DNA of 64,000 nt, taken from contig NZ_VOPH01000003.1 in assembly GCF_009765275.1 (NCBI RefSeq), positions 1 through 64,000 on the forward strand, written 5' to 3'. The notes below the pieces were generated by a model that was given only the letters and a program-made list of their open reading frames with translations, was not told the DNA's origin and made no database searches. Both the position numbers and the translations under genes were made by a program. The DNA comes from Chachezhania sediminis. Lineage in GTDB: Bacteria; Pseudomonadota; Alphaproteobacteria; Rhodobacterales; Rhodobacteraceae. Each line of letters begins with the position of its first letter. Position 1 is the stretch's first letter. This document shows positions 46,151-55,731 of this stretch, one piece after another.

Positions 46151-48364
46151 ATGCCTGGCCAGTCGACGCCCGTTCCGCTTTCCGTACCTGACGTAGAGGA
46201 GCTGGTGGCGCTGGTCGCCAGCTACAATCCCAAGTCCAACGGCGACAGGCTGCGCGCGGCCTACGCCTATGGCATGTCCATGCACGAAGGGCAGTTCCGG
46301 CAATCGGGCGAGCCCTATTTCTGCCATCCCGTCGCTGTCGCCCGAATCCTGGCGGAACAGCGACTGGACGATGACACGATCATCACCGCGCTTCTTCACG
46401 ACACGATCGAGGACACAAAGGCGTCCTATTCCGAAATCTCCTCGCGCTTCGGCGAGGAGGTGGCGATGCTGGTCGACGGCGTCACCAAGCTGACCAATCT
46501 TCAACTGTCCAGCCTGGAAACCAAGCAGGCCGAGAACTTCCGCAAGCTGTTCATGGCGATGACCAAGGACGTCCGGGTCATCCTGGTCAAGATGTCCGAC
46601 CGTCTGCACAACATGCGCACCATCGATAGCATGCGGAAGGAAAAGCAGCAGCAAAAGGCCCGCGAGACCATGGACATCTATGCACCGCTGGCCGGTCGCA
46701 TGGGCATGCAATGGATGCGCGAGGAACTGGAGGACCTGTCCTTCCGTGTCCTGAACCCCGAGGCGCGCAAGTCGATCATGGTGCGCTTCATCAAGCTGCA
46801 GCGCGAAACCGGCGACGTGATCGAGCGGATCATGAAGGACATGCGCAAGGTGCTGCGCAAGGCCAAGATCCAGGCCGATGTCTATGGCCGCGCCAAGAAA
46901 CCCTATTCGATCTGGCGCAAGATGGAGGAAAAGCAGCAGGGCTTTTCCCGCCTGTCCGACATCTATGGCTTTCGCATCATCGCCCGGAACGAGATGGACT
47001 GTTACCGTGCGCTGGGGGCGATCCACCAGCGTTGGCGCGCCGTGCCGGGGCGCTTCAAGGACTATATCAGCCAGCCCAAGACCAACGGTTACCGGTCGAT
47101 CCACACCACGGTGTCGGGCCGCGACGGCAAGCGTGTCGAGGTGCAGATCCGCACGTCGGAAATGCACGACGTTGCCGAACGCGGGGTCGCCGCGCACTGG
47201 TCCTATCGGGACGGCATGCGGTACGAGAACAAGTTCGCCGTGGCGCCGACCGAATGGATTGCCGCCCTGCAGGACACCTTCGCCAGCGAAGAGAACCACG
47301 AGGAATTCCTCGATGCCGTGAAGCTGGAGATGTATTCCGACCAGGTCTTCTGCTTCACGCCCAAGGGCGAGGTGATCAAGTTGCCGAAGGGGGCCACGCC
47401 CATCGACTTCGGCTATGCGATCCATACCCGGATCGGCAGCCGCTGTGTCTCGGCCCGGGTGGACGGTGTGCGGGTGCCGCTGTGGACCCGGCTGAAGAAC
47501 GGCCAGTCGGTCGAGATCATCACCGCCGAAGGGCAGGAGCCGCAGGCGACCTGGGTCGATATCGTCAAGACGGGCCGCGCCCGCGCCGCGATCCGGCGGT
47601 CCCTGCGCGAAGCGGAAAGCGAACGTTTCGCCAAGCTGGGCCGGGAACTGGCCCGCGCGGCCTTCGAACATGTCGGCCGCAAGGCCACCGACAAGGTTCT
47701 GGACACCGCCGCCAAGACGCTGGGCCTTGATTCGCGACTGGAGGTCCTGGCGCAGCTGGGCCGGGCCGAGATCACCGCCCAGGAAGTGATCAATGCCGTC
47801 TATCCCGAGCTGCAAAAGGTGCAGGGCGACCTTGTTCCCTATCGCCGGGCGCTGATCGGGCTGGAGCCGGGGCAGAGCTTCGAACGCGCGAAATGCTGCG
47901 AACCGCTGCCGGGCGAACGGATCGTCGGGATCACCCAGCGCGGGAAAGGTGTCATCGTTCACGCCATCAATTGCGACGAACTGGCCGCCTATGAAGATCA
48001 GCCGCAACGCTGGGTTGATCTGCACTGGCATTCGGGCACGCACGAGGCCGTCTACAGCGTGACGCTGGAGCTGACCATCGGCAATGATGCGGGGGTACTG
48101 GGGCGCATTTGCACGTTGATCGGCGAAAAGAAGGCGAATATCTCGGACCTTGAGTTCGTCGACCGGAAGCCGGATTTTTACCGGTTGCTGGTTAGGGTCG
48201 AACTCAGGGATGTCGAGCAGCTGCATTCGCTGATGGTCATGCTTGAGGCCGAAAGCGATGTGGCGGCGATCAGTCGCCACCGCGCGACATTGCTGCCTGG
48301 TGGGGCGGACCTTGGTGGCCCGTCGCGGAATGTGAGGGCGAAAGCTGGTGTTCAAACGCCGTGA
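46151..48364 (+). CDS. rel: Bifunctional (p)ppGpp synthetase/hydrolase
   Basis: 737 residues. Domain order is hydrolase (HD motif in ALLHDTIEDT, about residue 75), synthetase (YGFRIIARNEMDCYRALG and KTNGYRSIHTTV, about 270-330), TGS (about 400-460), and a C-terminal ACT-like region (from about 655). The intact HD and synthetase motifs imply it both makes and breaks down the stringent alarmone, as expected for the single Rel of this group. It follows rpoZ by 13 bases. Confidence 0.95.
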   Translation: MPGQSTPVPLSVPDVEELVALVASYNPKSNGDRLRAAYAYGMSMHEGQFRQSGEPYFCHPVAVARILAEQRLDDDTIITALLHDTIEDTKASYSEISSRFGEEVAMLVDGVTKLTNLQLSSLETKQAENFRKLFMAMTKDVRVILVKMSDRLHNMRTIDSMRKEKQQQKARETMDIYAPLAGRMGMQWMREELEDLSFRVLNPEARKSIMVRFIKLQRETGDVIERIMKDMRKVLRKAKIQADVYGRAKKPYSIWRKMEEKQQGFSRLSDIYGFRIIARNEMDCYRALGAIHQRWRAVPGRFKDYISQPKTNGYRSIHTTVSGRDGKRVEVQIRTSEMHDVAERGVAAHWSYRDGMRYENKFAVAPTEWIAALQDTFASEENHEEFLDAVKLEMYSDQVFCFTPKGEVIKLPKGATPIDFGYAIHTRIGSRCVSARVDGVRVPLWTRLKNGQSVEIITAEGQEPQATWVDIVKTGRARAAIRRSLREAESERFAKLGRELARAAFEHVGRKATDKVLDTAAKTLGLDSRLEVLAQLGRAEITAQEVINAVYPELQKVQGDLVPYRRALIGLEPGQSFERAKCCEPLPGERIVGITQRGKGVIVHAINCDELAAYEDQPQRWVDLHWHSGTHEAVYSVTLELTIGNDAGVLGRICTLIGEKKANISDLEFVDRKPDFYRLLVRVELRDVEQLHSLMVMLEAESDVAAISRHRATLLPGGADLGGPSRNVRAKAGVQTP

Positions 48365-49040
48365 GCAGCGAACGATTTCGCAGCGACTGATCGAGTCGGT
48401 CTATCCGCGCGGCGGCTGGAAACGTGCGATGATGTACGTCCAGTATCGTGTCCGTCGCCTGCCGGATTCGCCCGAACGCATCGCGCGCGGCATCGGCTGC
48501 GGGATCATGGCCACCTTCACGCCCTTCTACGGCATGCACTTTCTGGTGGCCTTCATCCTGGGGCGCATCTTCAACGGCAACATCTTCGCGGGCCTCGCTT
48601 CGACCTTCGTGGGCAATCCGCTGACCTTTCCGATCATCGGCTGGCTCAGCCTGAAGATCGGGCACTGGATCATGGGCACCAAGTTCGACAAGGCGGCGCA
48701 GCATGAATTCATGCATGCCTTTGCCTATGCCTGGGACGACCTGCGCGACAATTTCTGGGCGCTGTTCCACGGCGGCGCCTTCGACTGGAAGGGGTTCCAG
48801 CTCTTCTATCACGAGGTCTTCTTTCCCTACCTGATCGGCGGGCTGGTGCCCGGTGTGATCCTGGCGGTGGCCTCGTACTTCTTCACGGTGCCGCTGATCC
48901 GCGCCTACCAGAACCGGCGGCGGACCATGATCCGCCTGAAGTTCGAGGCGATCAAGGCGCGCGCCCATGTCGTTCCAGTGGCAGCCACCGCACCGGTGAC
49001 GCTGGGACGCCCCGACGACCGCGGCAAGGAACGAGCGTGA
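48348..49040 (+). CDS. DUF2062 family membrane protein
   Basis: 230 residues from GTG 48348, overlapping the rel stop by 17 bases. Hydrophobic segments around residues 49-75 and 75-105 and a pair near the end fit the DUF2062 family of predicted membrane proteins (GIGCGIMATFTPFYGMH and FVGNPLTFPI motifs). Function unknown. Internal member of the rpoZ operon. Confidence 0.88.
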   Translation: MFKRREQRTISQRLIESVYPRGGWKRAMMYVQYRVRRLPDSPERIARGIGCGIMATFTPFYGMHFLVAFILGRIFNGNIFAGLASTFVGNPLTFPIIGWLSLKIGHWIMGTKFDKAAQHEFMHAFAYAWDDLRDNFWALFHGGAFDWKGFQLFYHEVFFPYLIGGLVPGVILAVASYFFTVPLIRAYQNRRRTMIRLKFEAIKARAHVVPVAATAPVTLGRPDDRGKERA

Positions 49041-49043
49041 TCA

Positions 49044-49802
49044 ATGTCCAATACGAGTGAAACGGCGCCCCTCCGGCTGGGCGTGAACATCGACCACGTG
49101 GCCACGGTGCGCAACGCCCGCGGCGGCGCCTATCCGGACCCGCTGCGCGCGGCGAAGATCGCGGAAGAGGCGGGCGCCGACGGCATCACCGCGCACCTGC
49201 GCGAAGACCGCCGCCACATCTCGGACGCGGATATCGAAGGGCTGGTGCAGACGCTGACCGTGCCGCTGAACTTCGAGATGGCCGCGACCGACGAGATGCA
49301 GAAGATCGCCCTGCGTCACCGCCCGCATGCCGTCTGCCTCGTGCCCGAAAAGCGCGAGGAACGGACGACCGAAGGCGGCCTGGAAGTCGCGCGCGAGGAA
49401 AACCGCCTGGCCCATTTCATCGCCCCCCTGCGCGATGCCGGCTGCCGCGTGTCGATCTTCATCGCCGCGGACCGCCGCCAGATCGACGCCGCCCACCGGA
49501 TCGGCGCGCAGGTGATCGAGCTGCACACCGGCGCCTATTGCGACGCCCATGCCGAAGGCGATTTCGCGGCCCGCGACCGCGAACTGGCCGCCTTGCGCGA
49601 AATGGCGACCCATGCCCATTCCCTTGGGCTGGAGGTCCATGCCGGCCACGGCCTGACCTACGAAACTGTGGGCCCCATCGCCGCGATGCCGGAAGTGCGC
49701 GAACTGAACATCGGCCACTTCCTGATCGGCGAGGCCATCTTTCGCGGTCTGCAACCCGCCATCGCCGAGATGCGCCGCCTGATGGACGAGGCGCGCGCGT
49801 GA
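49044..49802 (+). CDS. pdxJ: Pyridoxine 5-phosphate synthase
   Basis: 252 residues. PdxJ condenses 3-amino-2-oxopropyl phosphate with deoxyxylulose phosphate to form the vitamin B6 ring. Signatures: [18 protein letters not shown] near the start, [26 protein letters not shown], and the late [12 protein letters not shown]. Full length. It overlaps the following LysE-type gene (GTGA). Confidence 0.97.
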   Translation: MSNTSETAPLRLGVNIDHVATVRNARGGAYPDPLRAAKIAEEAGADGITAHLREDRRHISDADIEGLVQTLTVPLNFEMAATDEMQKIALRHRPHAVCLVPEKREERTTEGGLEVAREENRLAHFIAPLRDAGCRVSIFIAADRRQIDAAHRIGAQVIELHTGAYCDAHAEGDFAARDRELAALREMATHAHSLGLEVHAGHGLTYETVGPIAAMPEVRELNIGHFLIGEAIFRGLQPAIAEMRRLMDEARA

Positions 49803-50434
49803 CAGCCGTCTGGCCGGATGCGGCGGGCCTTGGGTCCATCGCGCTGGCCTTTCTTGTCGTTGCCGCCTCTCCCGGTCCGGCCAATCTGGGCTGTGCCTCT
49901 GTCGCCATGGCGCAGGGGCGGGGCGCGGGGCTGCGGTTCGGTCTGGGCCTGGCGCTTGGGCTGGCGGTCTGGGGACTGTGTGCCGCGTCCGGCCTGGGGG
50001 CATTGCTGGCCGTGTCGCAGACCGGCCTGGTCCTTCTGAAGATCGCCGGCGGGGCCTATCTTCTCTATCTTGCATGGCTTTCTGCCCGGTCGGCCGTGCG
50101 GCCAGGGGCGGGGCCCAGGGCGCAGCCGACCGTCCGGGGCCGGTGGCTTCTGCGGGGGATGCTGCTCAACCTGTCGAACCCCAAGGCCGTCTTTGCTTGG
50201 CTGGCGGCGCTGGCCGTGGGCCTGGGGCCCGAGCAGGGCATGGGCGCCGTCGCGCTGGCCACCGCAATGTGCATGCTGATCGGCTTTCTGAACTATGTCG
50301 CCTGGGCTTGGGCCTTTTCCACCGACGGGGCGCAGGCGGTCCATGCCCGGTTCCGCCGATGGATCGACGGGGCCACGGCCGCCCTGTTCGCGGGTCTGGG
50401 CCTTGGCCTTCTAAGATCCGCGGCGACGCGGTAA
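49799..50434 (+). CDS. LysE family exporter
   Basis: 211 residues from GTG 49799, sharing bases with the pdxJ stop. The signature [16 protein letters not shown] and six hydrophobic segments, with [13 protein letters not shown], identify LysE/RhtB. It is inserted between pdxJ and acpS, which are adjacent in many genomes. Substrate unknown. Confidence 0.88.
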   Translation: MTAVWPDAAGLGSIALAFLVVAASPGPANLGCASVAMAQGRGAGLRFGLGLALGLAVWGLCAASGLGALLAVSQTGLVLLKIAGGAYLLYLAWLSARSAVRPGAGPRAQPTVRGRWLLRGMLLNLSNPKAVFAWLAALAVGLGPEQGMGAVALATAMCMLIGFLNYVAWAWAFSTDGAQAVHARFRRWIDGATAALFAGLGLGLLRSAATR

Positions 50435-50507
50435 GACCGCCCGATCTGTCCGAGTCGGGATCTGTCGGCGCGGGATGGACCGGACTACCCGAGAAGGACA
50501 CGACCAC

Positions 50508-50954
50508 ATGATCCTGGGCATCGGCACTGACCTTGCGAACATCGAACGGATCGAGCGAACGCTGGACCGGTTCGGCGACCGGTTTCGCAACCGCGTCTTC
50601 ACCGAGATCGAACAGCGCAAGGCCGAGAACCGCCGCGATACCGCCGGGACCTATGCTAAGCGCTGGGCTGCGAAAGAGGCCTGTTCCAAGGCGCTGGGCA
50701 CCGGCCTGCGCATGGGGATTTCCTGGAAGGACATGGCCGTCAGCAATCTGCGCAGCGGTCAGCCGGTCATGCACCTGACCGGCTGGGCGGCCGAGCGGCT
50801 GGAACGGATGACGCCGCAAGGATTCGAAGCGGTGGTCCACGTGACCCTGACCGACGATCATCCCTGGGCCCAGGCCTTCGTCGTGATCGAGGCGCGCCCC
50901 GTGGGCCAGACCGTGCCCGATGCCTTGACACCCCCGAGCGCCCCCCGCATGTAA
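50508..50954 (+). CDS. acpS: Holo-[acyl-carrier-protein] synthase
   Basis: 148 residues from ATG 50508. It transfers phosphopantetheine from CoA to acyl carrier protein. Motifs: [14 protein letters not shown] with the metal Asp, and [16 protein letters not shown] with the catalytic Glu/Lys. The C-terminal 20 residues are a Pro-rich tail of no recognised role. Confidence 0.96.
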   Translation: MILGIGTDLANIERIERTLDRFGDRFRNRVFTEIEQRKAENRRDTAGTYAKRWAAKEACSKALGTGLRMGISWKDMAVSNLRSGQPVMHLTGWAAERLERMTPQGFEAVVHVTLTDDHPWAQAFVVIEARPVGQTVPDALTPPSAPRM

Positions 50955-51002
50955 CGGCAGGGGCCGATCCCGGCCCGGGCTGACAGAACTCCGGAGTACC
51001 CG

Positions 51003-51836
51003 ATGGCCGAAGACGAACACCGCAATGCCTTCTGGGAAACCGTCAAGACCATTGTCTATGCGCTGCTGATCGCCGGGATCTTCCGGACCTTCCTGTTCCA
51101 GCCGTTCTGGATTCCGTCCGGGTCGATGAAGCCGACCCTGCTGATCGGCGACTTCCTGTTCGTCAACAAGATGGCCTATGGCTATTCCTATGCCTCGTGC
51201 CCGTCGATCTCGATCCCGCTGGTGGGGCTCGATATCGATGCCGAGGACCTGTGCGGCTGGGCGCAGGGCGGCAACACGCGCCTGTTCGGGTCGGAACCCG
51301 AACGCGGCGACGTCGTGGTCTTCCGTCACCCGGTTTCGGGACGCGACTTCATCAAGCGCCTGATCGGCCTGCCGGGCGACCGGGTGCAGGTGATCGACGG
51401 CGTGCTGCAGATCAACGGCACCCCGGTCGAGATCAAGCCCGACGGCACCTTCGACGAGGTGGCCGAGCCGCAGGGCCCGCAGCGTCTTCCCCCGCGATGT
51501 GCCAACGGGCCCGTGGGCGTGGGGGGCACCTGCATCAAGGACCAGTTCCTGGAAACGCTGCCCGGCGGCGTGACCCACAAGATCCTGGAAATCGGCAATC
51601 AGGCCTCGGATAACACGCCGGTCTATATCGTGCCCGAAGGCCATTTCTTCTTCATGGGCGACAACCGCGACAACTCCTCGGACAGCCGCTTCCGGCAGGT
51701 TGCGGGTGGCGTGGGCTTCGTGCCCTTTGAAAACCTGGTCGGCCGGGCGGACCGTGTCATCTTCTCGTCGGCGGGGCGGTCGATCATGGCCTTCTGGACC
51801 TGGCGGTCGGATCGGTACTTCAAGAGGATCGATTGA
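51003..51836 (+). CDS. lepB: Signal peptidase I
   Basis: 277 residues. An N-terminal membrane helix (about residues 14-35) is followed by the catalytic Ser in [13 protein letters not shown] (about residue 41) and the catalytic Lys in [14 protein letters not shown] (about residue 119), then [11 protein letters not shown]. It removes signal peptides at the periplasmic face. It overlaps rnc by 4 bases. An insertion rich in Pro and Gly between the motifs is common in alphaproteobacteria. Confidence 0.97.
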   Translation: MAEDEHRNAFWETVKTIVYALLIAGIFRTFLFQPFWIPSGSMKPTLLIGDFLFVNKMAYGYSYASCPSISIPLVGLDIDAEDLCGWAQGGNTRLFGSEPERGDVVVFRHPVSGRDFIKRLIGLPGDRVQVIDGVLQINGTPVEIKPDGTFDEVAEPQGPQRLPPRCANGPVGVGGTCIKDQFLETLPGGVTHKILEIGNQASDNTPVYIVPEGHFFFMGDNRDNSSDSRFRQVAGGVGFVPFENLVGRADRVIFSSAGRSIMAFWTWRSDRYFKRID

Positions 51837-52522
51837 AGCTCTCGGCGGACCTGAAGGCCTTCGAGGCCCGGATCGGGCACGAGTTTGCGGAACCGACGCT
51901 GCTGATCCGTGCGCTGACCCATGGCTCGGCGTCGTCGCCGGCGCGGGGGGACAACCAGCGGCTGGAATTCCTGGGTGACCGGGTTCTGGGGCTGGTGATG
52001 TCGGAAACGCTGCTGGCGCAGGACAAGGGCGCCAGCGAAGGCCAGCTGGCGCCGCGGTTCAACGCGCTGGTGCGCAAGGAGACCTGCGCCGACGTCGCGC
52101 GCGAGGTCGACCTGGGCGCGGTGCTGAAACTGGGCCGGTCGGAAATGCTGTCGGGCGGACGCCGCAAACTGGCCCTGCTGGGCGACGGGATGGAGGCGGT
52201 GATCGCCGCCATCTACCTCGATGCGGGGCTGGAAACGGCAAGGGCGGTGATCCTGAAGCTTTGGGGCAAGCGGGTGGCCAATGTCGCGGCCGACGCCCGC
52301 GATCCCAAGACGGCGCTGCAGGAATGGGCGCAGGCCCGGGGCCAAAAGCCGCCGACCTATGCGGAAATCAACCGGACCGGACCGGACCACGCGCCGATTT
52401 TCACCATTGCCGTTCGCCTTGACGGCGGGCAGGAGGCACGCGCCACCGCCTCGACCAAGCGGCAGGCGGAACAGGAAGCGGCACGTATGCTGCTCGACCG
52501 GCTGGAGGGCCAGGACACATGA
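51833..52522 (+). CDS. rnc: Ribonuclease III
   Basis: 229 residues from TTG 51833, sharing bases with the lepB stop. The nuclease domain contains [12 protein letters not shown] and [16 protein letters not shown] with the catalytic acidic residues. A dsRNA-binding domain follows (about residues 155-225), ending [15 protein letters not shown]. It processes rRNA and regulates mRNAs. It overlaps era (ATGA). Confidence 0.97.
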   Translation: MKLSADLKAFEARIGHEFAEPTLLIRALTHGSASSPARGDNQRLEFLGDRVLGLVMSETLLAQDKGASEGQLAPRFNALVRKETCADVAREVDLGAVLKLGRSEMLSGGRRKLALLGDGMEAVIAAIYLDAGLETARAVILKLWGKRVANVAADARDPKTALQEWAQARGQKPPTYAEINRTGPDHAPIFTIAVRLDGGQEARATASTKRQAEQEAARMLLDRLEGQDT

Positions 52523-53424
52523 CTAAGGCCGGTTTCGTCGCCCTGATCGGCGAGCCCAACGCGGGCAAGTCGACGCTTCTCAACCAGATGGTGGGATCCA
52601 AGATCTCCATCGTCACCCACAAGGTGCAGACGACCCGCGCACGGATCCGCGGCGTGGCGCTGGAAGGGGATGCACAGATCGTCTTCGTCGACACGCCGGG
52701 CCTGTTCCAGCCGCGCCGCCGGCTGGATCGTGCCATGGTCGCCGCCGCCTGGGGCGGGGCGTCGGATGCCGACGTGATCGTCCTGATGATCGAGGCGCAT
52801 CGCGGTCTGACCGAAGGCGTCGAACGGATCCTGAAGACCCTGCCGGAAATCGGGGTCGGCCGCCCCATCGCGCTGGCGATCAACAAGATTGACCGGGTCG
52901 AGGCGCCGAAGCTTCTGGGCCTTTCCCAGGAACTGAACGAACGCTTCGAGTTCGCGAAGACCTTCATGATCTCGGCCGAAAAGGGCTATGGCGTGGCCGA
53001 CCTGCGGGCATGGCTGGCCGAACAACTGCCGGATGGCCCCTGGCTTTACCCCGAAGACCAGATCGCCGACCTGCCCATGCGCATGATCGCGGCCGAGGTC
53101 ACGCGCGAGAAGCTGACCCTGCGCCTTCATCAGGAACTGCCCTACCAACTGACGGTCGAGACCGAGAGCTGGGAGGAACGTCCCGACGGTTCCGCCCGGA
53201 TCGATCAGGTCGTCTATGTCAGCCGTGACGGCCACAAGGGTATCGTGCTGGGCCACAAGGGCGAGACGATCAAGGCCGTGGGCCAGCTGGCCCGCAAGGA
53301 CCTGGAAGAGATGATGGACCGCCGCGTCCACCTGTTCCTGCAGGTCCGCGTGCGCGAGAACTGGATGAACGAGGCAGAGCGCTACGACCAGATGGGCCTG
53401 GATTTCAAGGACAGCAACGGGTGA
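52519..53424 (+). CDS. era: GTPase Era
   Basis: 301 residues. G1 is [10 protein letters not shown]3 is DTPG, G4 is NKID, and a C-terminal KH RNA-binding domain ends the protein ([20 protein letters not shown]). It binds 16S rRNA during 30S maturation. The rnc-era order is universal. It overlaps the DUF1491 gene at GTGA. Confidence 0.97.
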   Translation: MTKAGFVALIGEPNAGKSTLLNQMVGSKISIVTHKVQTTRARIRGVALEGDAQIVFVDTPGLFQPRRRLDRAMVAAAWGGASDADVIVLMIEAHRGLTEGVERILKTLPEIGVGRPIALAINKIDRVEAPKLLGLSQELNERFEFAKTFMISAEKGYGVADLRAWLAEQLPDGPWLYPEDQIADLPMRMIAAEVTREKLTLRLHQELPYQLTVETESWEERPDGSARIDQVVYVSRDGHKGIVLGHKGETIKAVGQLARKDLEEMMDRRVHLFLQVRVRENWMNEAERYDQMGLDFKDSNG

Positions 53425-53750
53425 GCCGCCTGACGGCCCGTTTCTGGGTCGACGCCTACCTGATGCGGCTTCAGATCGAGGGGATCCCGGCCTATGTCCT
53501 GGCCCATGGCGATGACACGGCCGGCGCGGTGCTGATCAAGCTCGCCACGCTCGACGGTCGCGCCACGGCCTATCAGCGCAGTTTCGACCTGACGACCGGT
53601 GAACGCGCCTGGATGGAACTGGCCAGCGGCGCCGAGCCGGATGTCGATGCCGCTATCGCCAGACAGCGTGGTTTCGATCCCGATCTCTGGGTGATCGAGG
53701 TCGAGGACCGCAAGGGCCGTCATCTGCTGGACCAGCCCGGGTTGACGTGA
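53421..53750 (+). CDS. DUF1491 family protein
   Basis: 109 residues from GTG 53421. DUF1491 proteins are small alphaproteobacterial proteins usually encoded between era and recO; motifs here include RFWVDAYLMRLQ near the start, KLATLDGRA, and a late RQRGFDPDLWVIEVED. Function unknown. In this genome recO does not follow; instead there is intergenic DNA, tRNA-Thr and a mobile island. Confidence 0.88.
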   Translation: MSRLTARFWVDAYLMRLQIEGIPAYVLAHGDDTAGAVLIKLATLDGRATAYQRSFDLTTGERAWMELASGAEPDVDAAIARQRGFDPDLWVIEVEDRKGRHLLDQPGLT

Positions 53751-53831
53751 CCATTGGGTGCGGCACGCGGGGAAACCCTTGCCTGCGGGCCCCGGTTTCG
53801 CAGCGGGCGCCCCGTCCGTGCCGCCGCTCCG

Positions 53832-53906
53832 CCTCCGGCGGGAGTATTTCCGAAAAGAAGAAGCGGCGCGCGCTCGCCACTTCTTTGATCTTCAAATACC
53901 TCAGGG
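53832..53906. repeat. Palindromic intergenic repeat (paired copies in inverted orientation)
   Basis: The left arm 53832-53863 is 31/32 identical to 14538-14569. The right arm 53880-53902 is an imperfect inverted copy (its reverse complement begins GAGGTATTTGAAGATC and ends AAAGAAG). Between them is a 16-base GC-rich spacer. It resembles REP-like palindromes of Rhodobacteraceae. Confidence 0.75.
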
Positions 53907-54213
53907 GCGTGGGGACAGCGTCCCCACCCTGTCCGCCGTTCGCACGCGTGGGTCATCCGAAGGCCGGGGCGGTCCCGGCACACTGCCTGTGCGAGGGTCT
54001 GCATCAGGGGGAACGCTTCCTGCCTATGGGACGGGCCGGCCAGTGAGATCTGCCAGTGAAATCTGCCATTGGGATCCGACGATGCAACGGGGCTTTGATC
54101 CGGTTCCTGATTGCGTCCGGTCCGGGGATGCAGTACGGATCGCACCCGGTTGTACCGTCCCGTGGCGGTGCGACCCACCAGGCGCACGGGCCCCGAGGGG
54201 GCGATGGCGCGAA

Positions 54214-54289
54214 GCCGGTATAGCTCAGCTGGTAGAGCACGTGATTTGTAATCTCGGGGTCGGGGGTTCAAGTCCCTCTGCCGGCACCA
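54214..54289 (+). tRNA. tRNA-Thr(TGT)
   Basis: 76 nt including CCA. Acceptor GCCGGTA pairs with TGCCGGC; D-arm AGCTGGTAGA; anticodon loop TTTGTAA with anticodon TGT; T arm GGGGGTTCAAGTCCCTC. The anticodon stem (CGTGA/TCTCG) has one T-T mismatch. The phage-like island starts at its 3' side, so its end is a candidate attachment site. Confidence 0.94.
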
Positions 54290-54343
54290 TTTCAACCAAA
54301 ATTTGCTAATGAAATCAGTATGTGATTGGGTAGCCTGCAGTCT

Positions 54344-54367
54344 GGTCCCACATCCGGTCCCACATCC
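54344..54367. repeat. Two tandem 12-bp repeats next to tRNA-Thr
   Basis: GGTCCCACATCC is repeated exactly at 54344-54355 and 54356-54367, then GGTC begins a third. It lies about 55 bp from the tRNA 3' end, at the edge of the island. Similar GTCCCACA repeats are often seen next to integrase genes in Alphaproteobacteria (from memory); they may be arm-type integrase sites. Confidence 0.6.
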
Positions 54368-54409
54368 GGTCAAGCGTTAGACGCTAGGGCGGAAGCGTGC
54401 TCCAGGTAA

Positions 54410-54604
54410 CTACCAGTCGAGCTCGTCGCGCAGCCAATGATCCAGCGCACCATCGACACCATCGGTTATGCCGGCGTTATAGCCGGTGGTGTACTCTTCG
54501 CTCCACTCCAGCCCCATTCCAGCCAGATCCTGTTCGGACATCTGCCACTGCTGACGACAGAACGCCGCAAACTCGCGGAGTTTCGCCTCAAACAGCGCCC
54601 GCAC
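54410..54604 (-). CDS. Small island protein of unknown function
   Basis: 64 residues from GTG 54604. The frame stays open upstream but without another usual start before a stop. Acidic, with aromatic residues, including YTTGYNAGITDGVDGALDHW. It is the last gene of the minus-strand train before the tRNA. No family recognised. Confidence 0.5.
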   Translation of the reverse strand: MRALFEAKLREFAAFCRQQWQMSEQDLAGMGLEWSEEYTTGYNAGITDGVDGALDHWLRDELDW

Positions 54605-54658
54605 TTCGGCCTCGATGTCGAGTTGATCTGCTATTTTCGTAATCCTCTTGCTTACGGC

Positions 54659-54979
54659 CTATTTTGTCTTGGGAGCGCCTCGAAAATCCGTTTCGTACCG
54701 GACATATTTGGAGAAGTCTTCGATCACGCTCATTGGTCTGTATCCGTGATCGTTGAGTTTGGCGGCAAGATCTTCTGCACTCATGAATTCGGTGTAAACC
54801 ATGCCGTCTGTCAGGGACACGACCGCATATTGGTTCACGCTTCCGCTGTCGCCTCTGTTCCAGTCTGGATTTCTGCGATAAGCGATGATGCATTCACCAT
54901 TGCAGGCATCCGTTGACGACCAGATCCTGCGGCCGTCCCCATCATCAATAATGTCTTGTTCTTCCCAGGTGTATTTCAT
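54659..54979 (-). CDS. Hypothetical island protein
   Basis: 106 residues from ATG 54979 with AAGGACAGGG upstream. Acidic and without membrane segment or recognised domain; it contains aromatic and Cys residues (DACNGECIIAY). Low-GC codon use relative to the chromosome. Part of the phage-like minus-strand train. Confidence 0.6.
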   Translation of the reverse strand: MKYTWEEQDIIDDGDGRRIWSSTDACNGECIIAYRRNPDWNRGDSGSVNQYAVVSLTDGMVYTEFMSAEDLAAKLNDHGYRPMSVIEDFSKYVRYETDFRGAPKTK

Positions 54980-55024
54980 TCCCTGTCCTTCCTTTTGCTT
55001 CCCGCCTATGCGGGGGTGTTGGGC

Positions 55025-55264
55025 TCACTTCCCGAACATGATCCATGTCGGGCAAACGGCGACGAACGAGTGATAGTCGTGACCTTCGATATGGCCCCAG
55101 CCGTCATTCCAAAGCAGCCAGCCCTTCTCGTTGTCGCTGTCCGCGTCGGTGGCGAAATGATTTCGATAGGTCTCGCCCATGATCTCATCCGGCCACGGGC
55201 ACCCGAGGGCGTGATGCAGTTCGTGGAAATGCTGATCCTCGATCCTGACGTTGCACTTTCGCAT
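55025..55264 (-). CDS. Hypothetical island protein
   Basis: 79 residues from ATG 55264, preceded by GGAGG. Rich in His and Trp (HFHELHHALG, WLLWNDGWGHIEGHDYH). Several His clusters could bind metal. No family recognised. Confidence 0.6.
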   Translation of the reverse strand: MRKCNVRIEDQHFHELHHALGCPWPDEIMGETYRNHFATDADSDNEKGWLLWNDGWGHIEGHDYHSFVAVCPTWIMFGK

Positions 55265-55304
55265 GTGGCCTCCTGTGACTTGTGGCGATAGCGCGGGCCA
55301 CGCC

Positions 55305-55508
55305 CTAAGCTGGCGCCTTCGCCTTCTTTGCCGCCGCGATCCTATCTTTGGCGGCCCTGAACTCTTCCATCGAGAACATGGCGCATCCGCCCCATTTCTC
55401 GATCTTGATGTAGCCGGCCTTGCTCCAGCGGTAGATCGTGGCCCGGTTGATGCCGACGACAGCCTTGCTGTCGCTGACGCGGACATAGACGGGTTCGGGG
55501 GTGGCCAT
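55305..55508 (-). CDS. Helix-turn-helix DNA-binding protein, excisionase-like
   Basis: 67 residues with a MerR/AlpA-type helix-turn-helix: SDSKAVVGINRATIYRWSKAG followed by a basic tail AAAKKAKA. Small proteins of this type act as excisionases (Xis) or regulators in phages and integrative elements. It is close to the island's tRNA end, where a Xis is expected. The conserved HTH is firm, the role is inferred. Confidence 0.75.
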   Translation of the reverse strand: MATPEPVYVRVSDSKAVVGINRATIYRWSKAGYIKIEKWGGCAMFSMEEFRAAKDRIAAAKKAKAPA

Positions 55509-55512
55509 CGTT

Positions 55513-55731
55513 CTATTCCCTCGGCTGCGGGACCTGCGGCGGGCAGGGCGGGTCGCTTAAGGTCGGATCGTCTTCATAGAAATCGGCGAAATCCGGATCC
55601 ATCCATCCGGTGCCATCGCATTCCTCGCAATCCCGGTAGTCCTCGCCGCAGAGGCAATCCCCGGGATGGCAGGCGCAGTAATGATAGCCGCGGCCACTGC
55701 AGAATGGGCATGGTTTCAGTTCTTCCGTCAT
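55513..55731 (-). CDS. Small Cys-rich zinc-finger-like protein
   Basis: 72 residues. Begins MTEELKPCPFCSGRGY and contains further CxC and CxxCxGTG pairs, giving at least eight Cys that fit two zinc ribbons. The opening is like Lar restriction-alleviation and DnaJ-type zinc fingers found in phages. Acidic C-terminus. Start follows the upstream gene's end with a 4-base overlap region. Confidence 0.6.
   Translation of the reverse strand: MTEELKPCPFCSGRGYHYCACHPGDCLCGEDYRDCEECDGTGWMDPDFADFYEDDPTLSDPPCPPQVPQPRE

Noticed and set aside
45890-48355. 821-codon minus-strand open frame
   Set aside because: It lies antisense to rel, which has clear motifs throughout. It is a typical antisense shadow in GC-rich DNA.
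54290-54409. Integrase remnant next to tRNA-Thr
   Set aside because: No reading frame with tyrosine-recombinase motifs is present in this gap.
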